Origin: Gillisia sp. UBA3175 | Lineage (GTDB): Bacteria > Bacteroidota > Bacteroidia > Flavobacteriales > Flavobacteriaceae | Direction of reading: 5' to 3' | Assembly (NCBI GenBank): GCA_002364325.1 | Contig: DEXV01000002.1 | Location: 124,001 to 188,000 of the forward strand | Length of the DNA stretch: 64,000 bases | In this document: positions 1 to 8,660 of the stretch, piece by piece | How positions within the stretch are numbered: the first letter of the stretch is position 1 | Layout: the number at the start of each line of letters is the position of its first letter | Program-made: the position numbers and the translations under genes | Notes under the pieces: model-generated | Told to the model about the DNA's origin: nothing | Database searches by the model: none | The model's input: the letters and a program-made list of their open reading frames with translations, nothing else

Positions 1-39
1 CAATATCTGAGACCAATAATTTAATATTTTTCTCCATAT

Positions 40-807
40 TTAATTAAATTCAATATAAGACTGCATTCCAGAAAATTTATTCCTTGTTATGTTTAAATCC
101 TTCAAATCAAAAACTTCAGAAAGTGCCCGAGTTTCTCCTGGAAACTTGGGATCATTTAATTCATCAAAGCCTATAATTGTGCCTTTAGTAATATATGGTT
201 TAATGAGCCTTAAACATTCTAATGTAGGCTGATAGAGATCAAAATCAAACCATGCAAATGCGATTAGTGTTTGAGGATTATTTTGAAGATACTTCTGCAA
301 TTCTTCCCCAGCGTCCCCTTTAATCAGTATATTTTTAGAAATATGATTTAGAGGAGATTCTGTCTCATGATTCTTGAGCAGTTTCATTAAATAATCTTCA
401 TAACCTTTAGTAACATTAAAATTGCCATCTGCTATAATATCATTATTTCCATCGTTATCATGAGTTTTATTAAAACCTGCAAATGTATCAAAGCCTAAAA
501 TTTTTCTATTATAATTATAAGGTTCATGAATTCCCCGAAGATTATTTAAGGTTACCAAATTTTGACCCCAACGGCACCCAAATTCTATTATTATTCCATG
601 AACTTTTATAACTTTTTGATAGAGCTCATTAAAAAATAATATTTTAGATAATTCTTGCCTTTTAAGAAATAGGGAGGTATTATTAATTTTCTCATCTTCT
701 GGAATAGGATTTTGATCATGAAGAACTAACATTTCTGTCCGATTTTTCATTTCCTCTGAAGAAGACAAAGTGGAAATTTTCATTTTATTATTTTCTATAG
801 ATTTCAT
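40..807 (-). CDS. TylF-like SAM-dependent methyltransferase
   Basis: Class I methyltransferase of the TylF/macrocin-O-methyltransferase type, 255 residues. The glycine-rich SAM loop is visible as EFGCRWGQNL near residues 75-84, followed by GFDTFAGF near residue 105 and the acidic stretch FDFDLYQPT near residue 190, where TylF-family enzymes bind metal and catalyse transfer. The first 45 residues are polar and look like an extension. It is the last gene of the polysaccharide locus within the window and lies 72 bp downstream of the NeuB-like synthase, so it probably O-methylates a sugar of the surface glycan. The acceptor cannot be told from sequence. Family call is good; substrate is unknown. 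Confidence 0.75.
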   Translation of the reverse strand: MKSIENNKMKISTLSSSEEMKNRTEMLVLHDQNPIPEDEKINNTSLFLKRQELSKILFFNELYQKVIKVHGIIIEFGCRWGQNLVTLNNLRGIHEPYNYNRKILGFDTFAGFNKTHDNDGNNDIIADGNFNVTKGYEDYLMKLLKNHETESPLNHISKNILIKGDAGEELQKYLQNNPQTLIAFAWFDFDLYQPTLECLRLIKPYITKGTIIGFDELNDPKFPGETRALSEVFDLKDLNITRNKFSGMQSYIEFN

Positions 808-879
808 AGGCTAAAGATAAATTAATCAAAGTAATAAGATTTGACAAATACATTAGAAAAATTAAAGTCTGAATTTAAT

Positions 880-1926
880 TTACTTAGAAATCATATTCGG
901 ATAAATCAACTCGTCTTTTTCAATTAGAACTAAAGCTTTCTTACCAATAATGAGGTCTTTATCTAACCATTTATATCCATCACCAGGAGAAAGTAAATGC
1001 AAGTCAGATTCATTTATCGTTGATCCTAAAGGAATATTCTTATTTACAGCTAAAGATCTTTCTAACTTAATTTTTGTCTCTTTCACAGCTGGTTCAACAA
1101 AAATATCTTCTTGGCCCATAGATAATTCTAACAATCTAATATCCCGGATCATTCTCCAACAACCGTCAATCCCTAACGAACCGGCTTGATCTGTACCTTT
1201 CATTTTCCGATCTAATGTTAAATGCTTCTCAATAATATTTGCTCCCATGGCAACAGCTGCAATAGGAGTTGAAATGCCAATAGTATGATCTGAATAACCT
1301 ATCTTGTAATTAGGATATTGCTCCTTTAAATATGGGATAGATCTTAAATTTACATGAACTGGATTTGTGGGATATTCTGAAACACAATGAAGAATAGATA
1401 TGTTTTCGTGATGTCTAGAAATCACATCCAAAGCTGCATTCAACTCTTCTTGACCTCCCATTCCGGTGGAAAGAATTATGGGAATTTTAGATTGAGCTAA
1501 AGCTTCTAAAAGTGGTAAATTAGTAAGATCTCGAGAAGCCACCTTTAATTTATCTGGAGTAAAATATTTTAATATATTTAGGCAACTGGGAGCACAGAGT
1601 GTTTCTACGACTTCCAAATTTTTGCTTTTAGCATAATTATAAATCTCTAAATGTTCTTCATAAGAGAGTTCTAATGCTTGCCTGTGCTCACCATAAGTCT
1701 TCCCGAATGAATGAATGCTATCATATGGTTTGGCTAAAGCTGTCTTAGAAAGTTCATAATTGAGATCTCGCTTAGTAAGTTTAATAGCGTCCATGCTCTT
1801 TAATTGGTTATCAAAAAGAACATCGTCTATAGGTCGTGCCGCTACATCTACAATCAACTTAGCCAATTCTACAGAACCATTATGATTCTGCCCAATTTCA
1901 CCTATTAAATATGTAGATTTTTCCAT
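880..1926 (-). CDS. NeuB-family nonulosonic acid synthase (sialic/legionaminic type)
   Basis: Condenses phosphoenolpyruvate with a six-carbon N-acyl amino sugar to make a nine-carbon sialic-type acid. The 348 residues match the family's usual length: a TIM-barrel NeuB domain (about 1-270) and a C-terminal SAF/antifreeze-like domain (about 285-348). Visible motifs are GEIGQNHNG at the N-terminus, DAIKL, KVASRDLTNLPLLE, YSDHTIG and EKHLTLDRKMKGTDQ, which carry metal- and PEP-binding residues. Together with the dehydratase, aminotransferase, acyltransferases and CBS-nucleotidyltransferase at 16174-20842 it suggests a legionaminic-acid-like sugar; sialic or another diamino nonulosonic acid is possible. 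No CMP-sugar synthetase or NeuC-type hydrolase lies in the window; they may be beyond the left edge. Confidence 0.85.
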   Translation of the reverse strand: MEKSTYLIGEIGQNHNGSVELAKLIVDVAARPIDDVLFDNQLKSMDAIKLTKRDLNYELSKTALAKPYDSIHSFGKTYGEHRQALELSYEEHLEIYNYAKSKNLEVVETLCAPSCLNILKYFTPDKLKVASRDLTNLPLLEALAQSKIPIILSTGMGGQEELNAALDVISRHHENISILHCVSEYPTNPVHVNLRSIPYLKEQYPNYKIGYSDHTIGISTPIAAVAMGANIIEKHLTLDRKMKGTDQAGSLGIDGCWRMIRDIRLLELSMGQEDIFVEPAVKETKIKLERSLAVNKNIPLGSTINESDLHLLSPGDGYKWLDKDLIIGKKALVLIEKDELIYPNMISK

Positions 1927-1933
1927 AAGGACT

Positions 1934-3169
1934 TTAAGCTGCCTTTGCCAGATTAACTGTATTTGAAAGTTTTAAATTCAAATTAATGGACAAAGTTTTT
2001 TCATGAGCAAGATAATAATAGATAACGAAGAAAAGGAAATACATGACCATTGATTTTTGCCTAATTATAATTCCCAAGTTAGACATTACAAAGGTCATTG
2101 CAAAAGAGGTTATTAAAAATAATACCAAACTGATTCTAACATTTACGGGAGCATTTTTCAAAAATTTCAGAAAATCGATCTTTACAATTTTTAAAAATAG
2201 AAGTAAATACACTAAATTTTCTGCAGATACAATTATTCCCAAAATGCTTGGAGAATCAAAGAACAGAGGTCTAAACCAAAAGGTGAAAAATTTCTCAGGA
2301 AGTGAGTATCCAGCCATATTTACCCCAGACCCTGCATTATTTAGGTCATTAGATCTTTTTGAAGCGAATTTTATAAAGTCCCCAAGTAGATCAGTTGAAT
2401 TATTTAAGTGTACCACTGCTAAGATCTTATCTTGAATAAGAAAAAGCCCTGCAATTAGCGTTAAACAAATCAATCCTTTTTTCTTCCAGGAAACACTATC
2501 CTTCCCCATTAAAAATCCACCTAAACCACCTATAGTTAATAAAAGAAATACATGAGGCCTAATGTAAAATATTAAAAAAGAGCCTAATAACAAACCAGCA
2601 ATTCTCTTTTTAGGTTCTTTTATTGAATAGGCAAAAAGCATTAATCCTAAAAAAATGATAGCTCCTTTCCCCATAGATGCAGTCCAGAAATGCATATTTG
2701 GAAGAAATAAAATTAAGGTTAGAAGATCTACATGTTTAAAAACTTTAACCTCTAATGCAATACTCTCTTTAAAAAAGAGGTATGCATAAACAAAACCAAC
2801 AAACCCAAACCAAGCATACAATATCATCATCATTTCATAGCTAAACCCTAAACCATTAATAAATGGATAAGAGATGAAATTAACGAAGGTGGTTTCTGTT
2901 CCAAAAAAATCGACCCAACTTTTACTGTCATTTTGCGGCCAAAGGAAATACTTATGAGAATCTGATGGATTAAGAAATGCGTAAGCGTAATATAAAATTC
3001 CAAAAAACATATGATAACAGAACAATCTATTCATCAATTTCTTATTGAAGAACGAATGCTTTTTTTGAAGTCTTTTAAAAATTAATTGATTTAATAAATA
3101 AAGAAAAGGAACCATAAAAAGGGCACCAATCATATCTAATATAAGTTCAGTTTCAAATTGCATAATCAT
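1934..3169 (-). CDS. Polytopic membrane protein, possible Wzy-like polymerase (copy A)
   Basis: About ten hydrophobic segments across 411 residues. I do not recognise a named family, but size, topology and place in a locus with Wzx flippases fit an O-antigen/EpsG-type polymerase. It is clearly paralogous to the protein at 6338-7552: both carry NPSDS near residue 67, FGTETTF or WGTDTTF, NMHFWTAS.GKG, FYIRPHVF and TFWFRPLF motifs in the same order, and the near-identical tail AMTFVMSNLGII.RQK.MVMYFLFFVIYYYLA. The conserved Arg-Pro-His in the loop after a membrane segment is a candidate functional site. Two ATGs lie six bases apart (3169 and 3163). NeuB follows after 7 bp. Other polytopic roles cannot be excluded. 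Confidence 0.55.
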   Translation of the reverse strand: MIMQFETELILDMIGALFMVPFLYLLNQLIFKRLQKKHSFFNKKLMNRLFCYHMFFGILYYAYAFLNPSDSHKYFLWPQNDSKSWVDFFGTETTFVNFISYPFINGLGFSYEMMMILYAWFGFVGFVYAYLFFKESIALEVKVFKHVDLLTLILFLPNMHFWTASMGKGAIIFLGLMLFAYSIKEPKKRIAGLLLGSFLIFYIRPHVFLLLTIGGLGGFLMGKDSVSWKKKGLICLTLIAGLFLIQDKILAVVHLNNSTDLLGDFIKFASKRSNDLNNAGSGVNMAGYSLPEKFFTFWFRPLFFDSPSILGIIVSAENLVYLLLFLKIVKIDFLKFLKNAPVNVRISLVLFLITSFAMTFVMSNLGIIIRQKSMVMYFLFFVIYYYLAHEKTLSINLNLKLSNTVNLAKAA

Positions 3170-3382
3170 TATTTGTGATACTTGATATGCAACTTAAAAG
3201 CCAAAGTATATACTTACTAATTCCAAAATAGTACTTGAACAAATAATAGCTGTAATACAGCAACTTAAGCTTTCTCGAAATTAGAGGCATTAAATTTTTC
3301 TTGAAAATGTATAACTGATAAAGGAATAACGAACAAAAAATACCCACAAAAGTGGGGATTTCTTACCTATAATTAGGAAATC

Positions 3383-5302
3383 TTAAATTAAGCTACCTAA
3401 GGAAATACTTTCATAAGTCTGTTTATACCATTTTTGAAAGCAAAAGAAAGTCCAAACTTTAAAAGTATTATCTTCTTTACCCGAAAGGTGTTTCTCTACT
3501 ATTTCTGAAATTTCAGATACATTAAATATATCTTGTTTAACCAAAAATTCAGTTTCTATATATGAGTTAAGTTCTTTAGAAAGATATCCTCGTAACCAAT
3601 CTCCAACAGGAACTCCAAAACCTTTTTTGGACTTATCCAGAAATTGATCTGGGAAATATTGTTTAAACGAATCTTTTAATAGGTATTTCTTATTCCAACC
3701 TTTCATTAAATAATCTTCAGGTAATTGAGATGTAAAGTTCCAAATTTCTTTATTCAAGAATGGAGCACGACTTTCTAATGAAGTAAGCATACTGGTTCTG
3801 TCTACTTTCACCAACATATCACCTTCCAAACTTATAATTTTATCGATATTCCTGAAATCGGTTAATGTATTGTTGTTCTTACCTATTTTATTTTTGAAGT
3901 ACTGTAGTGAATCGTTTAAATAAGCCTGCTTTTTCAGAATGGCCGCTACTTCACTATTTTGATATGCTAATGAAATAATGTTATAATAGAATTCATCATC
4001 ATAATTAATTGCATTCAACAACTTTTTTACCTTAAAACGTTTTCCGCGCTTATCATCTTTTGTTGATAATACTGGATTTAAGATGTTTTTTAAGGTAGCG
4101 TGTGCGCCACGTGGTATTATTGATGCATATTTAGCATTCAATTTACCCATGTAGTATTTGTTATATCCTCCAAAAACTTCATCTCCTCCATCTCCGGTTA
4201 AAGCTACTTTTACGTGTTGTCTGGTCTTATGAGCCACTAAATAGGTTGGCAACGAAGAGGAGTCAGCAAAAGGTTCGTCAAAATTTAAAAGTATATCGTC
4301 TATATTGCTTTTTAGATCTTCTACAGAAATAATAAACTCATGATGATTACTATTTATAATTTTCGCAACAGTTCTCGCTTTATCAGATTCATCAAAAGAT
4401 TTCTTATCAAATCCTACAGAAAAGGTGTCTATCTTGGAATTGATTTGCTTAGAAAGCGCAAGAGATACTATAGATGAATCTACTCCACCCGATAAAAAGG
4501 TACCTAATGGCACATCTGAAATTGATCTGGAGGAAACACTTTCATTAACAAGGGTATGGGTTAAAGTTTTTGCTTCTTCAAAAGAGATATTAGGATCAAC
4601 ATTCTTTTTAAAGTTTTGATCTATTTCAGCAATATTGTAAGATTGATCATTACAATTGATCTCCAAATAATGATTGGCTTCCAGTTTATGAATGTTACTA
4701 TATATGGTGTAAGGAGCAGGGATATAGGTAAGTTGAAAATATAAATTTAAACCTTGCTTTGAAATTTCGGGCTTTTTTCCAATAACAGTTATAATCGATT
4801 TCAGTTCAGATCCCCAAATTATATTGCCATCGTTTTTAGTATAATATAAAGGCTTTTCACCAAAATAATCTCTGGCTATAAAGATTTTATCCTTTTCCTC
4901 ATCATAAATGCTAAAAGCAAACATTCCGTCAAGCATGGCAAATGCCTCAGTTCCAAAATTTTCATAAAGACGAAGAATAACCTCCGTATCTGATGTAGTG
5001 TGAAATTGTGCCCCTTTCGATTTTAGAATTTCTTTTAGGACAAGATAATTATAGATCTCTCCATTAAAGACTATACATAGCTTTCCATTTTCAGAAAACA
5101 TAGGTTGTTTTCCTGTACTAAGATCGATAATAGATAATCGCCTCATTGCAAAACCAACAGCATAGTTATTTGAGTCTTTTACAAAAAAACCATCTTGATC
5201 CGGCCCTCGGTGAATAATTTCCATATTCATTTTAGACAACACCTTGCTTATAGCTTCAGGTTCATGTTTTCCATTGAATAAGACTCCGTTAATTCCGCAC
5301 AT
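3383..5302 (-). CDS. asnB: Asparagine synthase (glutamine-hydrolysing) homologue
   Basis: AsnB-type amidotransferase of 639 residues. The N-terminal glutaminase domain begins MCGINGV, so Cys2 is the expected nucleophile, with HRGPDQDG nearby. The synthetase domain has the ATP-pyrophosphatase loop SGGVDSS near residue 270 and GDGGDEVFGGY near residue 370. Family members inside polysaccharide loci are thought to amidate uronic acids rather than make free asparagine. The UDP-GalNAcA and UDP-GlcA genes upstream in the locus make that reading attractive, but it is inference. A perfect TAnnTTTG -7 element sits 20 bp upstream of the start, so the gene may have its own promoter. An AT-rich gap of 213 bp separates it from the next gene. 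Confidence 0.85.
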   Translation of the reverse strand: MCGINGVLFNGKHEPEAISKVLSKMNMEIIHRGPDQDGFFVKDSNNYAVGFAMRRLSIIDLSTGKQPMFSENGKLCIVFNGEIYNYLVLKEILKSKGAQFHTTSDTEVILRLYENFGTEAFAMLDGMFAFSIYDEEKDKIFIARDYFGEKPLYYTKNDGNIIWGSELKSIITVIGKKPEISKQGLNLYFQLTYIPAPYTIYSNIHKLEANHYLEINCNDQSYNIAEIDQNFKKNVDPNISFEEAKTLTHTLVNESVSSRSISDVPLGTFLSGGVDSSIVSLALSKQINSKIDTFSVGFDKKSFDESDKARTVAKIINSNHHEFIISVEDLKSNIDDILLNFDEPFADSSSLPTYLVAHKTRQHVKVALTGDGGDEVFGGYNKYYMGKLNAKYASIIPRGAHATLKNILNPVLSTKDDKRGKRFKVKKLLNAINYDDEFYYNIISLAYQNSEVAAILKKQAYLNDSLQYFKNKIGKNNNTLTDFRNIDKIISLEGDMLVKVDRTSMLTSLESRAPFLNKEIWNFTSQLPEDYLMKGWNKKYLLKDSFKQYFPDQFLDKSKKGFGVPVGDWLRGYLSKELNSYIETEFLVKQDIFNVSEISEIVEKHLSGKEDNTFKVWTFFCFQKWYKQTYESISLGSLI

Positions 5303-5321
5303 AAAAACTATTTTAAGCTTG

Positions 5322-5329
5322 CAAAGATA
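5322..5329 (-). promoter_or_regulatory. Bacteroidota -7 promoter element upstream of asnB homologue
   Basis: The minus strand reads TATCTTTGC, a perfect match to the TAnnTTTG -7 consensus, about 20 bp before the ATG at 5302. No good TTG appears 19-21 bp further upstream, so the -33 element is weak or absent. Confidence 0.45.
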
Positions 5330-5363
5330 ATTAAAGTTGTTCGTGTAAAATTCTAATGAAACA

Positions 5364-6329
5364 TTAAATAATAGCCTTACCCAATTCCAACATATTCAGA
5401 GATTGGAAACCATATTTAGTTCTTAAGAATTCAAAATGTTTTATAATTTCAGATAAATCTTTAAGGCTTTCTTTTGGTTGATCTCCAAAATTATGAGGAT
5501 GCCACCATAAATGATAAACTTCTCCATTTTTTGCAGCAGCTGTCATTTCTTTCTTAATTCTTTTTAATTTTAGATTTCTTAAGGTAGACTGAGATTCTAT
5601 GGGTCTCAGAAATCTACTGGCCCTTTGTTCTAAAGGCAAACCTTTTTTAAGTTTAAGATCTGAGAACGGATACGATTTCTTACCTAGATTGATATAAGCA
5701 TCTGCAGTTCTTGCTATTTTGGTAGTTAGACCACTTTTACTTGTATCATTCCAGTACCAAGAATCTGGATTAGATCTAACATTTAAAATTCCCATTTCAA
5801 AGCATATTTCCAGATATTCATCTCTTAATTGATTTCTAGGAAAAACAAGAGATTTCAAATCTATTCCCATGTCAGCGGCTAAAGTAATAGCCTTTTTAAG
5901 ATCTTGTTTAAAAGCTTCTTTTTCTTGACCATCTTCCAGACAATAGTAATGAGAGTAGGTATGAGTTGCCATTTCCTGGCCTGTTTTGTTGTAGATCGCC
6001 ATTATAAGCTCAGGAGCAAAGCAAAGGCTATTATATTTTTCTTCTTTAATAGTATTTCCATAGCTATAAGAAGATAAATTAACGTTGGTATAATGGGGGA
6101 GTTTTGAAGGTTGATTATCCTCCCAACTTTTCCAGTCGTTATTGAAAAGCATACCCACACTAGCCCAAGTAGCGTGAATGTTCGATTTTGAAAACAAATC
6201 TAAGATCTCCGGAATCACTTTTCTAGTATTCAGAAAATATTGCGATTTAGCATCAATATCCACCGTATCAAAAACTCCCCAAATCAGTTCAAAATCTAAC
6301 GAGATAACAAGACATCCTGGCTTCTTCAT
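5364..6329 (-). CDS. Polysaccharide deacetylase family protein
   Basis: NodB-like carbohydrate esterase, 321 residues from the ATG at 6329 (an in-frame TTG two codons upstream is less likely). Expected to remove N- or O-acetyl groups from a glycan. Motif 1 is divergent, ISLDFELIWG, with an Asp/Glu pair instead of the usual TxDD. Motif 2 is ATHTYSHYY near residue 140, keeping the metal-binding His-x3-His. VFPRNQLRDEY follows where other members have an Arg-Pro motif. No signal peptide or membrane segment is seen, so it may act in the cytoplasm on a sugar nucleotide or lipid-linked intermediate. The upstream polytopic gene ends 8 bp before it, which suggests one transcript. Confidence 0.75.
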   Translation of the reverse strand: MKKPGCLVISLDFELIWGVFDTVDIDAKSQYFLNTRKVIPEILDLFSKSNIHATWASVGMLFNNDWKSWEDNQPSKLPHYTNVNLSSYSYGNTIKEEKYNSLCFAPELIMAIYNKTGQEMATHTYSHYYCLEDGQEKEAFKQDLKKAITLAADMGIDLKSLVFPRNQLRDEYLEICFEMGILNVRSNPDSWYWNDTSKSGLTTKIARTADAYINLGKKSYPFSDLKLKKGLPLEQRASRFLRPIESQSTLRNLKLKRIKKEMTAAAKNGEVYHLWWHPHNFGDQPKESLKDLSEIIKHFEFLRTKYGFQSLNMLELGKAII

Positions 6330-6337
6330 AAACAATT

Positions 6338-7552
6338 TTATTGAACAGTATTTAGGGTAGCATTATTTTGAGCTTCTAATATTTCTCTTTTCTTCTTTAA
6401 AGCTATTAATTTCACGTACTTTTTTTCAGCTAAATAATAATAAATCACGAAGAACAGAAAATACATAACCATTGTCTTCTGACGCATAATGATCCCTAAA
6501 TTGGACATTACGAAGGTCATAGCAAAGGAAGCAGTAAAAAATATTACCAAACTCATTTTTACCAAGGCTGGAGATTTTCTAATAAATTTTATAAAATCCT
6601 TCTTACATATCTTAAAGAACAATAAGAGATATAAGAGATTTTCTACAGAAGTTATAAGACCCAAAATATTTGGAGCATCAATAAACAATGGTCTAAACCA
6701 AAACGTAAATAATTTTAGGGGTAAAGGATAAGATGACATATCCACACCGGATCCGGCAGTACTTAAATCTTCTGAATTCTTTTCTGCAGCGGCTTCAAAA
6801 TCTTCAATTAAATTTTCTGAGTTTTGCAAGTTCATAACCCCCAAAATTTGATCTTGTAATAGTACTAATGCACCTATCATGACCACAAAAACCATGAACT
6901 TCTGCCACAAAGGGATCTTCTCCTTCCCGCTCATATATCCTAAAATAGCACCCACCGCCACAAACATAAAAACATGTGGTCTTATGTAAAAAATAACTGC
7001 AGATGCAAAAATTAATAATCTCATTCTTGCCTTAGGGGCAATTATGGCATAAGTAAACATCATTAAACCTAAAAAGATAGCAGAACCTTTTCCTAAAGAT
7101 GCTGTCCAAAAATGCATATTAGGGAAAAATAGAATTAAGGTAAGTAAATCTAATTTCTTAAAAACTGTAATCTTAATTGGAATTTTTTCCCTTATAAATA
7201 AATAAGCATAGAGAAAGCCTAAATATCCAAACCACGCGAATGTAACCATAAGCATGTCATAATTAAATCCAAGTTGATAGAACGGATAGGATAAAAAATT
7301 AATAAAGGTGGTGTCTGTCCCCCATAGGTCGAACCAGCTACCAGTGTGCACCTCTAACTCATTAAAATAATTCTTGGAATCTGAAGGGTTATTATAAGCA
7401 TACCAAGTATATACCCCATAAAAAACCAAATGATAGAGGTATAATAATGTCATTTTTTTCTTATCAAAAAAGGCATGCCTTTTTTGAAAGACTGAATAAA
7501 ATATTTGATTCAGTCCAAAAAATAAAATGATTAAAAATAGTACTCCTAACAT
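6338..7552 (-). CDS. Polytopic membrane protein, possible Wzy-like polymerase (copy B)
   Basis: Paralogue of the protein at 1934-3169, 404 residues with about ten membrane segments. Shared landmarks are NPSDS, WGTDTTF, NMHFWTASLGKG, FYIRPHVF, TFWFRPLFIDAPNILG and a near-identical C-terminal membrane block before a charged tail. The likely role is repeat-unit polymerisation or another integral membrane step in glycan assembly; this is inferred from topology and context, not from a recognised domain. The two copies flank the asnB homologue and deacetylase, as if a block was duplicated or two related loci were joined. It starts 1 bp after the stop of the GNAT gene, so translation is probably coupled. 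Confidence 0.55.
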   Translation of the reverse strand: MLGVLFLIILFFGLNQIFYSVFQKRHAFFDKKKMTLLYLYHLVFYGVYTWYAYNNPSDSKNYFNELEVHTGSWFDLWGTDTTFINFLSYPFYQLGFNYDMLMVTFAWFGYLGFLYAYLFIREKIPIKITVFKKLDLLTLILFFPNMHFWTASLGKGSAIFLGLMMFTYAIIAPKARMRLLIFASAVIFYIRPHVFMFVAVGAILGYMSGKEKIPLWQKFMVFVVMIGALVLLQDQILGVMNLQNSENLIEDFEAAAEKNSEDLSTAGSGVDMSSYPLPLKLFTFWFRPLFIDAPNILGLITSVENLLYLLLFFKICKKDFIKFIRKSPALVKMSLVIFFTASFAMTFVMSNLGIIMRQKTMVMYFLFFVIYYYLAEKKYVKLIALKKKREILEAQNNATLNTVQ

Positions 7553-7553
7553 C

Positions 7554-8498
7554 TCAAAATAATTCTAGATCCCCCAAAGAATAACTCCAATTATTAATTT
7601 CTTTAAACTGCAATTTTTCCTCTTCATCCAAATTAAGGTTTTTCAGAGTTAAAATGGGACCAATATTCGAACTAACTAAATTCCATTTTAATTTCAAAAG
7701 TTCTGGAGAATAGGAAATAAAATGAGCTCCAAATTTAATTGAAAAAGATTTAACAATTTTGGTGATTTCAGATTTGGAGTTTTCATTATAAATACACTCT
7801 GAAATTCTAAGTTCTTTTAATCCTTTCCTCATTTTAATATATGCCGCAATATAAAGTCCGTTTTTTGCATATATCTCATATTGCTGAAGTGGATTTTTCT
7901 CATATCTCCAAGAGAGAAATTTTGCAGATTTTGGAGTTTTTAAAGTTTCACGGTTTACAAATTTATCATTCCAATCATTACACAATTGATCGATCTGCAT
8001 TAGACTGCATTGAATGTTTGTAGAATATTCTGTCTTTCCGTCTATAAATTTCCAAAATGAATGGTACGCAGGCTTTAAAGCAACCTTTAATTTGTCTACC
8101 TGTTGCCATCCCATTTTCAAATACCCCGGTCTACTCTGATCATTAGGAGTATTAAAAATGAAATTATCTCCATTTTCTTTAGCAATTTCAACCGCTTTTA
8201 GAGTTAATTTCTTAAAAATACCCTTCCCTTGATGTGATGGATGAGTTGCCGTATCAACGGCTCTAAAAGCCTGATAAATTTTATCCCCTAATTTCCATTG
8301 CCATCTCATAAAAGCTCTAACTCCAACAATATTATTATCTTCTTCCGCTACGAAAACCAAAGATCTACCAAAAGGATTTTCAACATGTTTATAATTCCAA
8401 ATAGACTCAGACAAAGGAAGATCCTGTTCCCCTAAACTCAATTTAAGTACCTTAACAATTTCTGGTATATCTTCTTCAGAAGCTTCTCTAATTATCAT
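7554..8498 (-). CDS. GNAT-family N-acetyltransferase
   Basis: 314 residues. The N-terminal half is a typical GNAT fold: MIIREASEEDIPEIVKVL opens it, and the acetyl-CoA loop is HPSHQGKGIFKKL near residue 95, matching the family's Q/R-x-x-G-x-G/A pattern. NTPNDQSRPGYLKMGW follows, as in large GNATs annotated near polysaccharide genes. The C-terminal 150 residues look like a second, degenerate GNAT-like or substrate domain. It probably acetylates an amino sugar or amino-acid decoration of the glycan. It is the first gene of a tight group with the polytopic protein at 6338-7552 and follows a 146-bp spacer that contains an 8-bp tandem repeat. Confidence 0.7.
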   Translation of the reverse strand: MIIREASEEDIPEIVKVLKLSLGEQDLPLSESIWNYKHVENPFGRSLVFVAEEDNNIVGVRAFMRWQWKLGDKIYQAFRAVDTATHPSHQGKGIFKKLTLKAVEIAKENGDNFIFNTPNDQSRPGYLKMGWQQVDKLKVALKPAYHSFWKFIDGKTEYSTNIQCSLMQIDQLCNDWNDKFVNRETLKTPKSAKFLSWRYEKNPLQQYEIYAKNGLYIAAYIKMRKGLKELRISECIYNENSKSEITKIVKSFSIKFGAHFISYSPELLKLKWNLVSSNIGPILTLKNLNLDEEEKLQFKEINNWSYSLGDLELF

Positions 8499-8588
8499 GG
8501 TTACGTTAATTTGTTAATTGGGGACTTATTAAAATATGATGATGTGATGGTGTGACGCTGGATGTTCAAAAATTTTTTACAGTCCCTT

Positions 8589-8660
8589 TCACTTTGTTAC
8601 TTCATCACTTCGTTACTTTTTCACTCTTTCACTTCATAACTTCTTTACTGGGTCACTTCA
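8589..8660. repeat. Degenerate 8-bp tandem repeat
   Basis: Nine consecutive degenerate octamers, plus-strand consensus TTCACTTC. The ACT core recurs with exact 8-bp phase at 8591, 8599, 8607, 8615, 8623, 8631, 8639, 8647 and 8655. The array overlaps the last codons and stop of the glycosyltransferase gene 8645-9769 and runs into the spacer before the GNAT gene. A related inverted motif lies at 9846-9862, on the other side of that gene. Confidence 0.75.

Noticed and set aside
3153..3347. 64-codon open frame upstream of the polytopic gene at 1934-3169
   Set aside because: It overlaps the start of that gene, is rich in Tyr, Leu and Ile as expected of AT-rich spacer, and matches nothing I recognise.
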